Shown here: one piece after another, positions 7,583 through 15,442 of the stretch
Position numbering within the stretch: position 1 is the first letter of the stretch
How the letters are laid out: the number at the start of each line of letters is the position of its first letter
Assembly: GCA_937934645.1 (NCBI GenBank)
Contig: CALGYZ010000077.1
Coordinates: forward strand, 1 to 15,850
Length of the DNA: 15,850 bases
Source: an uncultured Bacillaceae bacterium
Lineage (GTDB): Bacteria > Bacillota > Bacilli > Bacillales > Caldibacillaceae
Direction of reading: 5' to 3'
The notes under the pieces: generated by a model
What the model was told of the DNA's origin: nothing
Database searches by the model: none
What the model saw: the letters and a program-made list of their open reading frames with translations, nothing else
Translations under genes and position numbers: made by a program

Positions 7583-7987
7583 CTATCTCGAAGACAATAA
7601 ATCTGAAGGATACTCCCGAAAATTTACATGTCGGAAAACCCGTTTGATTTCTACCGATCCGTCCGGTTGTTTCACTTCAGTCACTTTCCGTTCCGTTGTA
7701 GCATAATAAACCTTGTGCCCCTTCCGTTTAAACCAGTTGACCATATAGTAGGTCGCACCGAATTCGCCCTGGACGATGGCAATATCCCCCGGGGACAGCT
7801 GTTTTTCCAGCCAGCCGGTAAGATCTTGAATCCAGGCCGGATTCCAGTCTCCGGCAGGCGGGATGTTCATCCAGATTGTTTTCAATTCTTCCGGCAGTTC
7901 CATAATCTTTTCCGGCCGGAAACGCGACTGCAGTTCATGGCGCTGCTCATCTGATAATGCGTGGGACAAAATCACAAAGACATTCAT
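7583..7987 (-). CDS. csx20: Csx20 family protein, probable cOA ring nuclease
   Basis: A 134-aa protein whose conserved text matches Csx20 of type III CRISPR loci: VILSHALSDEQ (5-15), an LPEELKTIW stretch (31-39), NIPP (41-44), GDIAIVQGEFGATY (67-80), YATTERK (95-101) and FRHVNFREY (about 116-125). Csx20 was proposed, then reported, as a ring nuclease degrading cyclic oligoadenylate; from memory this concerned cA4. The role here would be to switch off the two CARF effectors. Ser8-His9 and the QGEFGAT loop are the obvious candidates for the binding or active site (inference). I use ATG 7987, with GGGGTG 6 nt upstream, over a GTG at 7996. It lies 29 bp after cmr6 and directly before the CARF-HEPN gene, so messenger destroyer and responder are made together. 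Confidence 0.85.
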   Translation of the reverse strand: MNVFVILSHALSDEQRHELQSRFRPEKIMELPEELKTIWMNIPPAGDWNPAWIQDLTGWLEKQLSPGDIAIVQGEFGATYYMVNWFKRKGHKVYYATTERKVTEVKQPDGSVEIKRVFRHVNFREYPSDLLSSR

Positions 7988-8016
7988 TGGAAACACCCCG
8001 CCACATGGTTTGTTGT

Positions 8017-9171
8017 TTATTCATCCAATAACTCTTTAATTTGCTTTACCTTGTGATATTGTTTCCTGCCTTTTTTCACTTTCCATTGCCCAGTTTTTTC
8101 CCAATAGACTTTTAACCGTTCTGCTGCTTCTTTATTCTTCAATTCCATTACGTTCTGGAAAATATCCGTCTTGCTTCGTTCAATATCATCCGGATCATCG
8201 GTTAATTGTTCAATGCGGTATAACAATTGCTGTTCCGGACTCATCTTTTGGATTTCCAGTTCTTTTTTCCGTTCCGCTTCTTTTTTCAGCTCCTCTTTCC
8301 AGATTTTTACTTCTTTTTGTAACTCCTGGTCGGTTACATCGCGCACCTCGGAAAATATACCGTATCCCAGGGCAGTTTTAGAACCAATGCCGAATTCAGT
8401 GAGTGCAGTTTTCGTCCACAAAAGAATCTGATCCATTGTTTCCTTTTCATCAAATCCTTCAGGCAGCCGTGTTTTGTTCATAGTCATAAAAACCGTTGCT
8501 TTGTCTACCGTTGCTGCCCAAAAGGAAATGGGAATCACCCGTTGCTGGTCCGAGGCCGGCTTTTCCCCCCGGTAATAATCAGAAAAGTGGGGGGCCATGA
8601 TATCTCCCTCAATTTTTAGGCCGTCATATAAATAAATATCATAAAACTGGACAATTCCTCGTCTTTTTTGTGAACCAAAAACAGCTTCTGCAAACGGATG
8701 CTCTCCCAGTTTTTCTTCCATTCCGTCACAAAAGGCGTGAATAAACCAGTTGCGGACAAGGCCCTTGACACTCGAGCCTGGAATATATGGAATCCCGTAA
8801 ACCGGATGGATGGATAACGAAGATTCCCGTACGTGGCCGGCCCCCAATCCGGGCAAAATGCGGGAATGCAACTTTCCTTCCAATTGCCGCACGGAATAGA
8901 TATCCAAAACTTCAGCGAATGCACGGATCCGCTGTTTCTCCACGCTTTTGATTAATCGAATAACATCCCGGTGAATGGTTAGAGGGGATTGGATGGGTTT
9001 TACGGTAAACGTGATTTTCTCTCCGTGCTCCTTTCCGTTTTGGCCTTTCTGTCCTTTATTTGATTTTTTTTCAATCATCTGGTCATAATCAATATGATAC
9101 GCTAAATGGGCTATTTTTCCTTTATCCGCGGGTTTAAATGCTGAATACGTATCCTTCGGGTGGAAATGCAA
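8017..9171 (-). CDS. cmr6: Cmr6, type III-B RAMP subunit with long C-terminal extension
   Basis: The RAMP subunit that caps the 3' end of the crRNA in the Cmr complex. Family text is clear: LPGLGAGHVRESSLSIHPVYG (about 107-127, the GxGxxHVxE pattern), IPYIPGSSVKGLVRNW (128-143), FGSQKRRGIVQFYDIY (about 166-181) and FGIGSKTALGYGIF (about 265-278). At 384 aa it is long for Cmr6 (usually about 230-300). The extra about 100 residues at the C-terminus are charged and helical: KEELKKEAERKKELEIQ, MSPEQQLLYRIEQL, and a Lys-rich end. The start is a TTG at 9171 with AAGGAGG at 7 nt; the site overlaps the cmr5 stop. The protein is fully in frame, so the extension is genuine. Confidence 0.94.
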   Translation of the reverse strand: MHFHPKDTYSAFKPADKGKIAHLAYHIDYDQMIEKKSNKGQKGQNGKEHGEKITFTVKPIQSPLTIHRDVIRLIKSVEKQRIRAFAEVLDIYSVRQLEGKLHSRILPGLGAGHVRESSLSIHPVYGIPYIPGSSVKGLVRNWFIHAFCDGMEEKLGEHPFAEAVFGSQKRRGIVQFYDIYLYDGLKIEGDIMAPHFSDYYRGEKPASDQQRVIPISFWAATVDKATVFMTMNKTRLPEGFDEKETMDQILLWTKTALTEFGIGSKTALGYGIFSEVRDVTDQELQKEVKIWKEELKKEAERKKELEIQKMSPEQQLLYRIEQLTDDPDDIERSKTDIFQNVMELKNKEAAERLKVYWEKTGQWKVKKGRKQYHKVKQIKELLDE

Positions 9172-9183
9172 AGCGCTCCCTCC

Positions 9184-9558
9184 TTAATTTTTCAGCCGGC
9201 CCTCTACAAATCTGCGCATCCAATTCAATAACGCCAGCACTTCCATCGTTACAACCCGGTACTGCCGGCTGTCCATATTCACCACCGTCTTGACAAATTC
9301 CTCGTCCGGTTCGTTAAATAGATTCTTGTTTTTTTGCTTCAGCCAGGCATAAATTTGATCATAAATGATTTTATGTTCCCTGCCTTTGGAGTAATAAAAG
9401 GCCAGTGCCTGTCCGAGTCCGTTGGTCTGAATAATGGACGGAAGCCGTTTGATGTACGAACGATAGTTTTCTTTTTTATCTGGGTGCTTTTGAATAAATT
9501 CATCTACGGCATTATAGGCATAGGCTGCCCGGCCGTTTTCAATTGTCACCCGTTCCAT
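9184..9558 (-). CDS. cmr5: Cmr5, type III-B small subunit
   Basis: A 124-aa, mostly helical protein matching the Cmr5 small subunit, which forms the belly filament alongside Cmr4 and is present in several copies per complex. Recognisable features are RAAYAYNAVDEF near the N-terminus, YIKRLPSIIQTNGLGQALAFY (about 34-54), the most conserved stretch of the family, and a C-terminal helix YRVVTMEVLALLNWMRRFVEGRLK. The ATG at 9558 overlaps the end of cmr4 by 20 bp and has AAGGGGG at 8 nt. It has no catalytic residues; its role is structural and RNA binding. Confidence 0.94.
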   Translation of the reverse strand: MERVTIENGRAAYAYNAVDEFIQKHPDKKENYRSYIKRLPSIIQTNGLGQALAFYYSKGREHKIIYDQIYAWLKQKNKNLFNEPDEEFVKTVVNMDSRQYRVVTMEVLALLNWMRRFVEGRLKN

Positions 9559-10459
9559 TGCCGGTTCCCCCTTCCAGCCAGATCTTTCTCATCATGCCGT
9601 GACCGATTGTGCTGTTTCCGCCCAGTTGAAATACTGCCGGCACGATTGACTCATCAAGCATAAACTGTTCCACATCTTCAGCCGTCTTCATATTAAACGT
9701 TGGATTTGCGCGGACATCCCCGATATATAAAAGACTGTAAAACACTGTTTCCGGCGGAATATTTTCCTCATACCACAATGCGCCACCGTCCGCTGTACCC
9801 GTTTGTGGATTGATTTTAATCCGGGCATTGACTTCCGTGGATAGGCGGACAAAATCACTGAAATCATCATCATCCAGTACGACGAGACGGTCAGTGATGC
9901 TGGCGCTTACCCCGTTCTGCATAAATTCCCCAAGGCGCCCGGCCAGCTGTTTTGCCGCTTCCGTTTCCTTAACATCAAAAGCATATTCTTCCAGCACCAT
10001 TTTACCGGATGTAATCATCAGCTTTTCCGAGGAAACGGTATTAGGTTCCGGTACCGGCAAAGGTTCAATCCCTGTTTTATGTAACGTCATATCCGCATTA
10101 AACCGGCGGAGTACCTGCGGGCAAGTTACCCAAGCGAAAACCCCCCGCATCGATTTGACTGGGAACAACAGAATCCGGGCGTCGCTGAAAGCGATCGCAC
10201 TGGCTACAGTTTGATCTTTATTCCCTTCCGACGGTTCCGACCCGAAAACGAGCTTCAGTTTGTCATAATCCTCTCTTCCACGCAATCGGTAATCCACCGT
10301 GGAACGGATGGCCCCTTTTAATGAAGAACTTTCAATTTTGGGAAATCCTGTATGTTTTTCCCGCTGAATCGGCAGATCTACCAGTCCTACTTCACTGCCG
10401 CTTCCGGGATGGACTGATGAGATCGCATGCAATAGAAACGGTTTTACTTTCGTGTACAT
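9539..10459 (-). CDS. cmr4: Cmr4, type III-B backbone subunit and target-RNA nuclease
   Basis: The 306-aa backbone RAMP, polymerised along the crRNA. The N-terminus reads LLHAISSVHPGSGSEVGLVD then LPIQRE; Asp28 is the equivalent of the Asp shown in archaeal Cmr4 to cut target RNA every six nucleotides, so slicing should be active. FPKIESSSLKGAIRS (about 39-53) and QLGGNSTIGHGMMRKIW (about 278-294) are the RAMP glycine-rich segments. AFSDARILLFPVKSMRGVFAWVTCP (about 89-113) is also typical. ATG 10459 has an ideal AAGGAGG at 7 nt that overlaps the cmr3 stop region. It is one of only two Cmr subunits here that start with ATG. Confidence 0.96.
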   Translation of the reverse strand: MYTKVKPFLLHAISSVHPGSGSEVGLVDLPIQREKHTGFPKIESSSLKGAIRSTVDYRLRGREDYDKLKLVFGSEPSEGNKDQTVASAIAFSDARILLFPVKSMRGVFAWVTCPQVLRRFNADMTLHKTGIEPLPVPEPNTVSSEKLMITSGKMVLEEYAFDVKETEAAKQLAGRLGEFMQNGVSASITDRLVVLDDDDFSDFVRLSTEVNARIKINPQTGTADGGALWYEENIPPETVFYSLLYIGDVRANPTFNMKTAEDVEQFMLDESIVPAVFQLGGNSTIGHGMMRKIWLEGGTGNGTGDN

Positions 10460-10471
10460 ACCTCATCCTCC

Positions 10472-11599
10472 TTAATCATGAATTACCGGTGCTATGACAG
10501 CAAAACCAAAACCTTCCTGTTTTCCATAATCCGTGAATGAAAAACCACCTGCCAGTTCCAGGAAGCGGTTTAGCTGCTCTTCCCAGACATTGACGTATAA
10601 TACGGATCCACGGGGCACCATATAATACCGTTTTTTCGGACGGTGGTTGGCAATATCCCATCCTCCGTAAAGATCCGGACGTCCGACTGCCGCCGTTAAC
10701 AGTTCCGTTTTTAAACCGTTGGGTAGAGTGACAAACTGACCGTCAAAAGCCTCTGGTCGAGAACCCTTTTTCCAAATGGCAGGCGTTAACAGAATAATTT
10801 TTGCCATCCCCGTCCGGCGGATTTGCTCTTTTATATGTTCAATTTCCTTTGCTGTCCACAACGTAAAACTTTCATCCGTTTGCTGTAAAAGCCACGGCCG
10901 ATTTTCCCCGCCGAGACGGACAAACCGCACATTCTTGAAGTCCGGAGCAGATGATGAGTATACGTACAAAGCATGATTGTCTTTAAAACGCAGCTTTCTC
11001 ATCCGGTATAAGTATGATTCCTTTTTAGTCTGTTTTCCATAGTCAAGGGCAATCCCGATTTTATCTTCAAAACTGACAAAATCGCTGATTGTAAGCAGAC
11101 AATCTGCCGGTTTGCCGGATAACAAGTATGTTTTCCAGTTCCCGATTTTCACAAAAAAAGGAGCTGCGCTTTTTGATTTTTCTTTAATCCTGGCCTGTAA
11201 CAGCCAGCCGGTGGTTTGGGGGGATGCCGGTAAATCGGAACGGACCGGTTGAAGCGGGTATGCCTTGAATTTCCCGTCTTTTTCAATCACCTGATAATCA
11301 AGAGGAAGAGGGAGCACCAGCTCATTTCGGAACATCAATCCGTTAAACGCAATGGAAAACTCTCCAAGTTCATCCGGCGTCCCCATCCACTTTTTTACAG
11401 CTTCATCCGCACTTTCCGCAAATCGGTCAAAAGTGGAATGTTCATGGATATACGCCGCCCTGAGCGCACCGTATACGGTATTCGGCCGCGGCGGGAAAAT
11501 TCCCGTATTATGGGTGTCTTCCCCTGCTTCCGTCGTCTGCTGTCCTTTAAAAAAAAACGTATCGACCGGCTTTAAATAAAAGGACCGCTTCACCGTCAA
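10472..11599 (-). CDS. cmr3: Cmr3, type III-B RAMP subunit
   Basis: A 375-aa Cmr3, the RAMP that binds the 5' tag of the crRNA and joins Cas10 to the backbone. Family markers are PVDTFFFKGQQT (11-22), HNTGIFPPRPNTVYGALRAA (about 30-49), a long variable middle, and the terminal glycine-rich block GGFSFTDYGKQEGFGFAV (about 351-368). The start is a TTG at 11599 that overlaps the cmr2 stop as TTGA (11596-11599), with AAGGAG at 8 nt. A GTG six bases downstream is possible but too far from that site. The overlap implies coupling to Cas10 translation. Confidence 0.94.
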   Translation of the reverse strand: MTVKRSFYLKPVDTFFFKGQQTTEAGEDTHNTGIFPPRPNTVYGALRAAYIHEHSTFDRFAESADEAVKKWMGTPDELGEFSIAFNGLMFRNELVLPLPLDYQVIEKDGKFKAYPLQPVRSDLPASPQTTGWLLQARIKEKSKSAAPFFVKIGNWKTYLLSGKPADCLLTISDFVSFEDKIGIALDYGKQTKKESYLYRMRKLRFKDNHALYVYSSSAPDFKNVRFVRLGGENRPWLLQQTDESFTLWTAKEIEHIKEQIRRTGMAKIILLTPAIWKKGSRPEAFDGQFVTLPNGLKTELLTAAVGRPDLYGGWDIANHRPKKRYYMVPRGSVLYVNVWEEQLNRFLELAGGFSFTDYGKQEGFGFAVIAPVIHD

Positions 11600-13308
11600 C
11601 TTTCTCTCTCCTTTCGTCCGAAAAAGGAAAGTATTTTTAACGTATGAATAAAATCCATCGTTGTCGGCACGTTTTCATAGATCAGCATGAAATCGTCCAC
11701 ATATTCTTTTATCGTTTCCGGAGGCAGTTCCCGCTTTGCCGACCGGCTGATTAACCGGACCAGTTCGGTTTGAACAAAACATTTTGGAACTTTTTTAAAC
11801 TTTTCTGACGGAGCTGGGGCATTTTCATTCGGAAGCAAGGGATGAAATCCATCGATAAATTGGAAAATAAACGTATCGGACAGTTCATTTTTTAACAAGT
11901 CTACAATCCGGATCAGCACGTCGATCGTTTTCTTTTCCCCGAGCAACCAGGGAAGCACTGTTTCCGATTGTTCACCCGACCGGGTGTGAACGGCAATCGC
12001 CAGGGCATTCTTGGTTTCTTCCTTTTCATCTTTCTTTTGATCTGTATCGCTATTCGTCGGCTTACGATATGCCTTCGCTTTTGCTTCCAGGGCCCGTGCG
12101 GCCTGGAGCGCCATCCGCATATCCGATTTTTCATGGGCTATAACCAGCCCGCCTGAGGATGTAGCAGATTTATCCAGGCCTTTTTCCCCGTCGCTGAAGG
12201 AAAAGCGCAATTCATTAGCAATCGCCAGCGCTTCACTGAGAGGTAAAAACGCCAGCACGTCATCCCCGCCGGCATAAATTAACATGCCATTATATTTCTC
12301 TTCAACGATCGACGGTACGGTTTGAGCCGAATAATTTTTCAGCTTTTCACTGACCTTGCCGTAGTCTTCCGGGTTTTCACCGGAAAACCACTCTCCCATA
12401 TTGTCTCCATCAATCATGATGATGCCGTAATACTTTTCCTTCTCGTCAGAAATGTCCACCGTTGATTTAAAGGAAGAAAATCTGGTTTGAACAAGATCAG
12501 AAGATATTCCATGTTGACGTTTATAATAATTTTTAAAATAATCCCTGGCCAGCCGTTTCGTCAGGCAAACGCCGCATAAAAATTCATTGTCTTTAATTCT
12601 TGCAATCCCGGAATCTTCTTTTTTCCGGAAATCCGTATGCCTTCTAGACCAGGTACGGATCAGCTTTCTTTTCATTGTCCCGTATGAGTCATCCTCTGTT
12701 ATCGGCTCACCCACCAGCGCCTGCCGTTCATGGCAAACCGAGCAAGTCAGCCCGATTTGTTCCATCTGGGGAAACTGCTTGTCATTTTTAATCGCGGCCA
12801 GCCGGCTTTCCGCCCGTTCCCTTACTTCTTTAAAACTGGCTGAATCCGGATAAGGTTCGGCCACCCAGTAGATTTCCAGAAGAGAATCAATCTGTTTCTT
12901 GCCTGTTCGTATCATCTCTTTGATTTTTTCCCGCTCCAGCTGATCCGAAAACAGCTTACATACCGACTGTCTAAACATTTTACGGAAGCATTTCCGGACG
13001 GCAGTTTCCGCCTCGGCCAGCATGTTCTCCACTTCAGTCCGGTTCGCGGTTAAAAGAGCCGTGAACCGGTTCGGAACCGATGCGATATGTACGGTTGATG
13101 GATTCGGATGACGAATTTCTTCAGATGGTATTTTCGGATAAAGCAGTTGAAATTTGGATTCAAACTTCTCATACAAGCATTCAAGTGCCTTGCGAACAAA
13201 AAAGGACAAAATATAACTGCCGCTCCATAAATCTTCCGTTTTCCGGGCGGACGCAATAAAAGACTGAACCGGTCCGACGGAAAAAACAGCGACATAACGG
13301 TCGGACAA
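11596..13308 (-). CDS. cmr2: Cmr2 (Cas10), HD-less, with intact GGDD cyclase motif
   Basis: The 570-aa large subunit of the Cmr complex. It begins at SDRYVAVFSVGPVQSFIASARKTEDLWSGS, text that in full-length Cas10 follows the HD nuclease domain; that domain is absent. The first palm has MIDGDNMGEW (about 298-307), the second IYAGGDDVLAF (344-354) with GGDD at 347-350, so synthesis of cyclic oligoadenylate from ATP is expected. Zinc-finger cysteines are C189/C192 and C245/C248. The start is a TTG at 13308 with GGGGGTGA at 6 nt; only one base separates it from the cmr1 stop. Because the frame reads into cmr1 upstream, the missing HD domain is not a local truncation artefact. DNA cleavage by Cas10 is therefore not expected. 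Confidence 0.95.
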   Translation of the reverse strand: MSDRYVAVFSVGPVQSFIASARKTEDLWSGSYILSFFVRKALECLYEKFESKFQLLYPKIPSEEIRHPNPSTVHIASVPNRFTALLTANRTEVENMLAEAETAVRKCFRKMFRQSVCKLFSDQLEREKIKEMIRTGKKQIDSLLEIYWVAEPYPDSASFKEVRERAESRLAAIKNDKQFPQMEQIGLTCSVCHERQALVGEPITEDDSYGTMKRKLIRTWSRRHTDFRKKEDSGIARIKDNEFLCGVCLTKRLARDYFKNYYKRQHGISSDLVQTRFSSFKSTVDISDEKEKYYGIIMIDGDNMGEWFSGENPEDYGKVSEKLKNYSAQTVPSIVEEKYNGMLIYAGGDDVLAFLPLSEALAIANELRFSFSDGEKGLDKSATSSGGLVIAHEKSDMRMALQAARALEAKAKAYRKPTNSDTDQKKDEKEETKNALAIAVHTRSGEQSETVLPWLLGEKKTIDVLIRIVDLLKNELSDTFIFQFIDGFHPLLPNENAPAPSEKFKKVPKCFVQTELVRLISRSAKRELPPETIKEYVDDFMLIYENVPTTMDFIHTLKILSFFGRKERES

Positions 13309-13309
13309 C

Positions 13310-14197
13310 TTATTTCACCCCCAGACTTTCCAAAAAAATCCTCTTTTCCTGTTCATATCGTGAACCGAAATCCGCTTTCCAGTTTGTCCGCAGTTCCGTA
13401 ATCACAGGATAATACAAAGCGCCAATTTTTCTGACCGTGCACCATAACGGGGAAGCTTTCCGTGGATTGGAAGAGCCGAGACTGCCTTTGCGGTTTCCAT
13501 AATGGGAAGCATAACCGATCTCCATCACGGCTTCCTTCGCACTTTCCTTTCCTTCCCCGATATACACCGCATACAGAAAAGGATGCGAAACAGTGACATC
13601 ATCTTTTTTCTTCAAAAGGCAGTGTAAGTCAGGATTCCATATGTACCGGTCTGCGGCCTCCAGGCGTTCCAGCACCGATTTAAGCGAACGGGAAAATTCT
13701 TCAATACTTTCCCAGCGGTGACTCTGCCACTGAATCGCTCCGAATCCCCTTCTGGCCCGCTGACCAATCCCGGCTAAATGGAGCATGTACTGTAAAATAT
13801 GGTCGTATTGGTCAAGATCCGGATTTCCTTTAACCACCCTGAGTGTGATTTCTCCTGTTTCGTTTTCTGGAATTACAGGAGAATTCACTTTATTTTTATG
13901 AGGTAAAATTTTCCTTTTCTCCCGGTCATTTTTAAGCGGGGATACCAGCAGCGTAAGCGGGGATTTCCTTTTATTATCAGTGATGGTGCCACTGAAGAGC
14001 CGTACTTCCTCACATAACAGTTCATTTGTTTTCCGGGCTTGCAATGTCCGCCACCAATACCGCAACACTCCCTTCAATGAAGAGGCCCGGAACTCGGCTT
14101 GTTTTCTATTTTCATATCCGTGCACAGCTGCCGGAGAAAGAAATGTAAATGGATAATGCTGTTCCTCAACCGCACTGATCCTTTTTTCTGTTTCCAG
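13310..14197 (-). CDS. cmr1: Cmr1, type III-B RAMP subunit (non-ATG start)
   Basis: Cmr1 is the tail RAMP of the complex. The clear family text is YPFTFLSPAAVHGYENR, AEFRASSLKGVLRYWWR, then GIGQRARRGFGAIQW (about 160-174) and YASHYGNRKGSLGSSNPRKA-like segment further on. The first conventional start, GTG 14125, would remove the first beta strand (KRISAVEEQHYPFTFLSP), which belongs to the fold. In frame upstream of it only a CTG at 14197 has a proper ribosome binding site (AAGGAG, 9 nt away), and a TGA lies two codons further up. I annotate from the CTG (295 aa). A one-base indel in the AAAA run just before the CTG would instead join a GTG to this frame. The family assignment is secure; the start is not. 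Confidence 0.88.
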   Translation of the reverse strand: METEKRISAVEEQHYPFTFLSPAAVHGYENRKQAEFRASSLKGVLRYWWRTLQARKTNELLCEEVRLFSGTITDNKRKSPLTLLVSPLKNDREKRKILPHKNKVNSPVIPENETGEITLRVVKGNPDLDQYDHILQYMLHLAGIGQRARRGFGAIQWQSHRWESIEEFSRSLKSVLERLEAADRYIWNPDLHCLLKKKDDVTVSHPFLYAVYIGEGKESAKEAVMEIGYASHYGNRKGSLGSSNPRKASPLWCTVRKIGALYYPVITELRTNWKADFGSRYEQEKRIFLESLGVK

Positions 14198-14227
14198 TTT
14201 TCTTCACTCCTTCATTGCAGCCATTGA

Positions 14228-15442
14228 TTACGTATGCATGGCTGTTTCTGCCTGGTTGATGTGGTCCGTATAGTCCCGGAAATCTTTTTCATCTGCATAT
14301 AAACCGGTGCCCTTACTGACTTCTTTTTCATAGTCATCATGATCGTACCAGATATAATTGATATAAAGGACGTCGTCCCGATCGTCGTATTGATAGGTAC
14401 AGCGGAAAACTCTTTGGCCTTTACTGGCACCTTTGTACAAGAAATATCGCAATTTTTTCGGATCGACTTGTTTAAATTGCAGTTCATGACGCAAATCATC
14501 GGATGAAACCCGGTTTTTTAATTTTTTGGCCAGTTCCTGTAACTGTTCGGAAATAAACCGGGATAGATGTCCATTGTTTTTGATAAACCTCCGTGCCTGT
14601 GCGGACAACAGGTAACGGGTGCCGAATAAATCAGGGTAATCTTTCCACTCAAAAAGGAAGAAACCGAACGGGCTTAAGCTGACCAATCCTTCTTCTTTGC
14701 TGAAGATGGCAGGATAATGATCGACTATTTGTTGTTCTGGAAAAGACAGCTCTTCATAGCCGACATAATCTTTGTAACATCTTCTTAACAAATCCCCATG
14801 TTCCTGAAGAAACTCCCTGTCAATTCCCAGGGGAACCGGAGGGATTTCCACCAAGATTTGTGTTTGTTCATGCAAATAGACCATCGGATACTTCAGAAAA
14901 GAACCGACAAGATAGCCCAGAGCGGTTAATATCTTATACCCGCCAAGCGGTGCAAAACAGGTTGACCCCGGTTCTCCTTCCGACAAAGCATCTCCCAGCT
15001 TTTTCAGAAAGCCAGTCGTTTCGTTTTTGAGTTCTTTCTCATCCGACACGGTCATTTGAATTCTTTTTGTTTTCACGTTTATATTTTCTTTGGCAAAAAT
15101 CTCGCTCAACAATTTTTCACAGATATAGCCGCCAATCGTTTCCGTAAAAAATAAAGTGACCGATGGCCGGTTCGCCAATTTTCGTTCTTTTTTTAAAGCA
15201 TATATTAAAGAATACTCCGCGCTAATGGATTCGGGATGTTCGGAAAGGAGAGGAAAATGCAGTCTGGCCTGATCCAAAAAACGGCTGATTTTCTTTTCCA
15301 AATCTTCCGTCAAAGCGGCAATATTTTTTTGTAGCATTCCCCGGGGCACTATATCTTTAAATTCCCCGTCTTTCGAAAAAGAGAAATAACTGTTTCCTTG
15401 GATTAAAGAAATTCCACATGTCATCACTACATGATGGTACAT
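14228..15442 (-). CDS. cami1: CARF-RelE fusion, Cami1-like cOA-activated mRNA interferase
   Basis: A 404-aa protein, first gene of the operon. The N-terminal about 200 residues look like a CARF domain of the APE2256 type: VVMTCGISLI at the first strand (5-14), TLFFTETIGG (96-105) and FAPLGGYKILTALGY (163-177). The C-terminal region (about 310-380) reads LRYFLYKGASKGQRVFRC, then YDDRDDVLYINYIWYDHDDYEKE, the core strands of a RelE/ParE-type toxin. CARF-RelE proteins called Cami1 are known from type III loci; they bind cyclic tetra-adenylate, dock on the ribosomal stalk and cut ribosome-bound mRNA. ATG 15442 has AGGTGA at 5 nt; a GTG at 15451 overlaps that site. The CARF call is strong, the RelE call moderate since this fold is weakly conserved. 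No cognate antitoxin gene is present. Confidence 0.8.
   Translation of the reverse strand: MYHHVVMTCGISLIQGNSYFSFSKDGEFKDIVPRGMLQKNIAALTEDLEKKISRFLDQARLHFPLLSEHPESISAEYSLIYALKKERKLANRPSVTLFFTETIGGYICEKLLSEIFAKENINVKTKRIQMTVSDEKELKNETTGFLKKLGDALSEGEPGSTCFAPLGGYKILTALGYLVGSFLKYPMVYLHEQTQILVEIPPVPLGIDREFLQEHGDLLRRCYKDYVGYEELSFPEQQIVDHYPAIFSKEEGLVSLSPFGFFLFEWKDYPDLFGTRYLLSAQARRFIKNNGHLSRFISEQLQELAKKLKNRVSSDDLRHELQFKQVDPKKLRYFLYKGASKGQRVFRCTYQYDDRDDVLYINYIWYDHDDYEKEVSKGTGLYADEKDFRDYTDHINQAETAMHT

Noticed and set aside
9688..10214. Long frames overlapping cmr4 on both strands (for example 9810-10214 plus)
   Set aside because: They are shadows of the clearly recognised Cmr4 frame, with arbitrary composition.
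14125..14125. GTG at 14125 as the cmr1 start
   Set aside because: It lacks a ribosome binding site and would delete the first strand of the RAMP fold, whose sequence continues in frame upstream.
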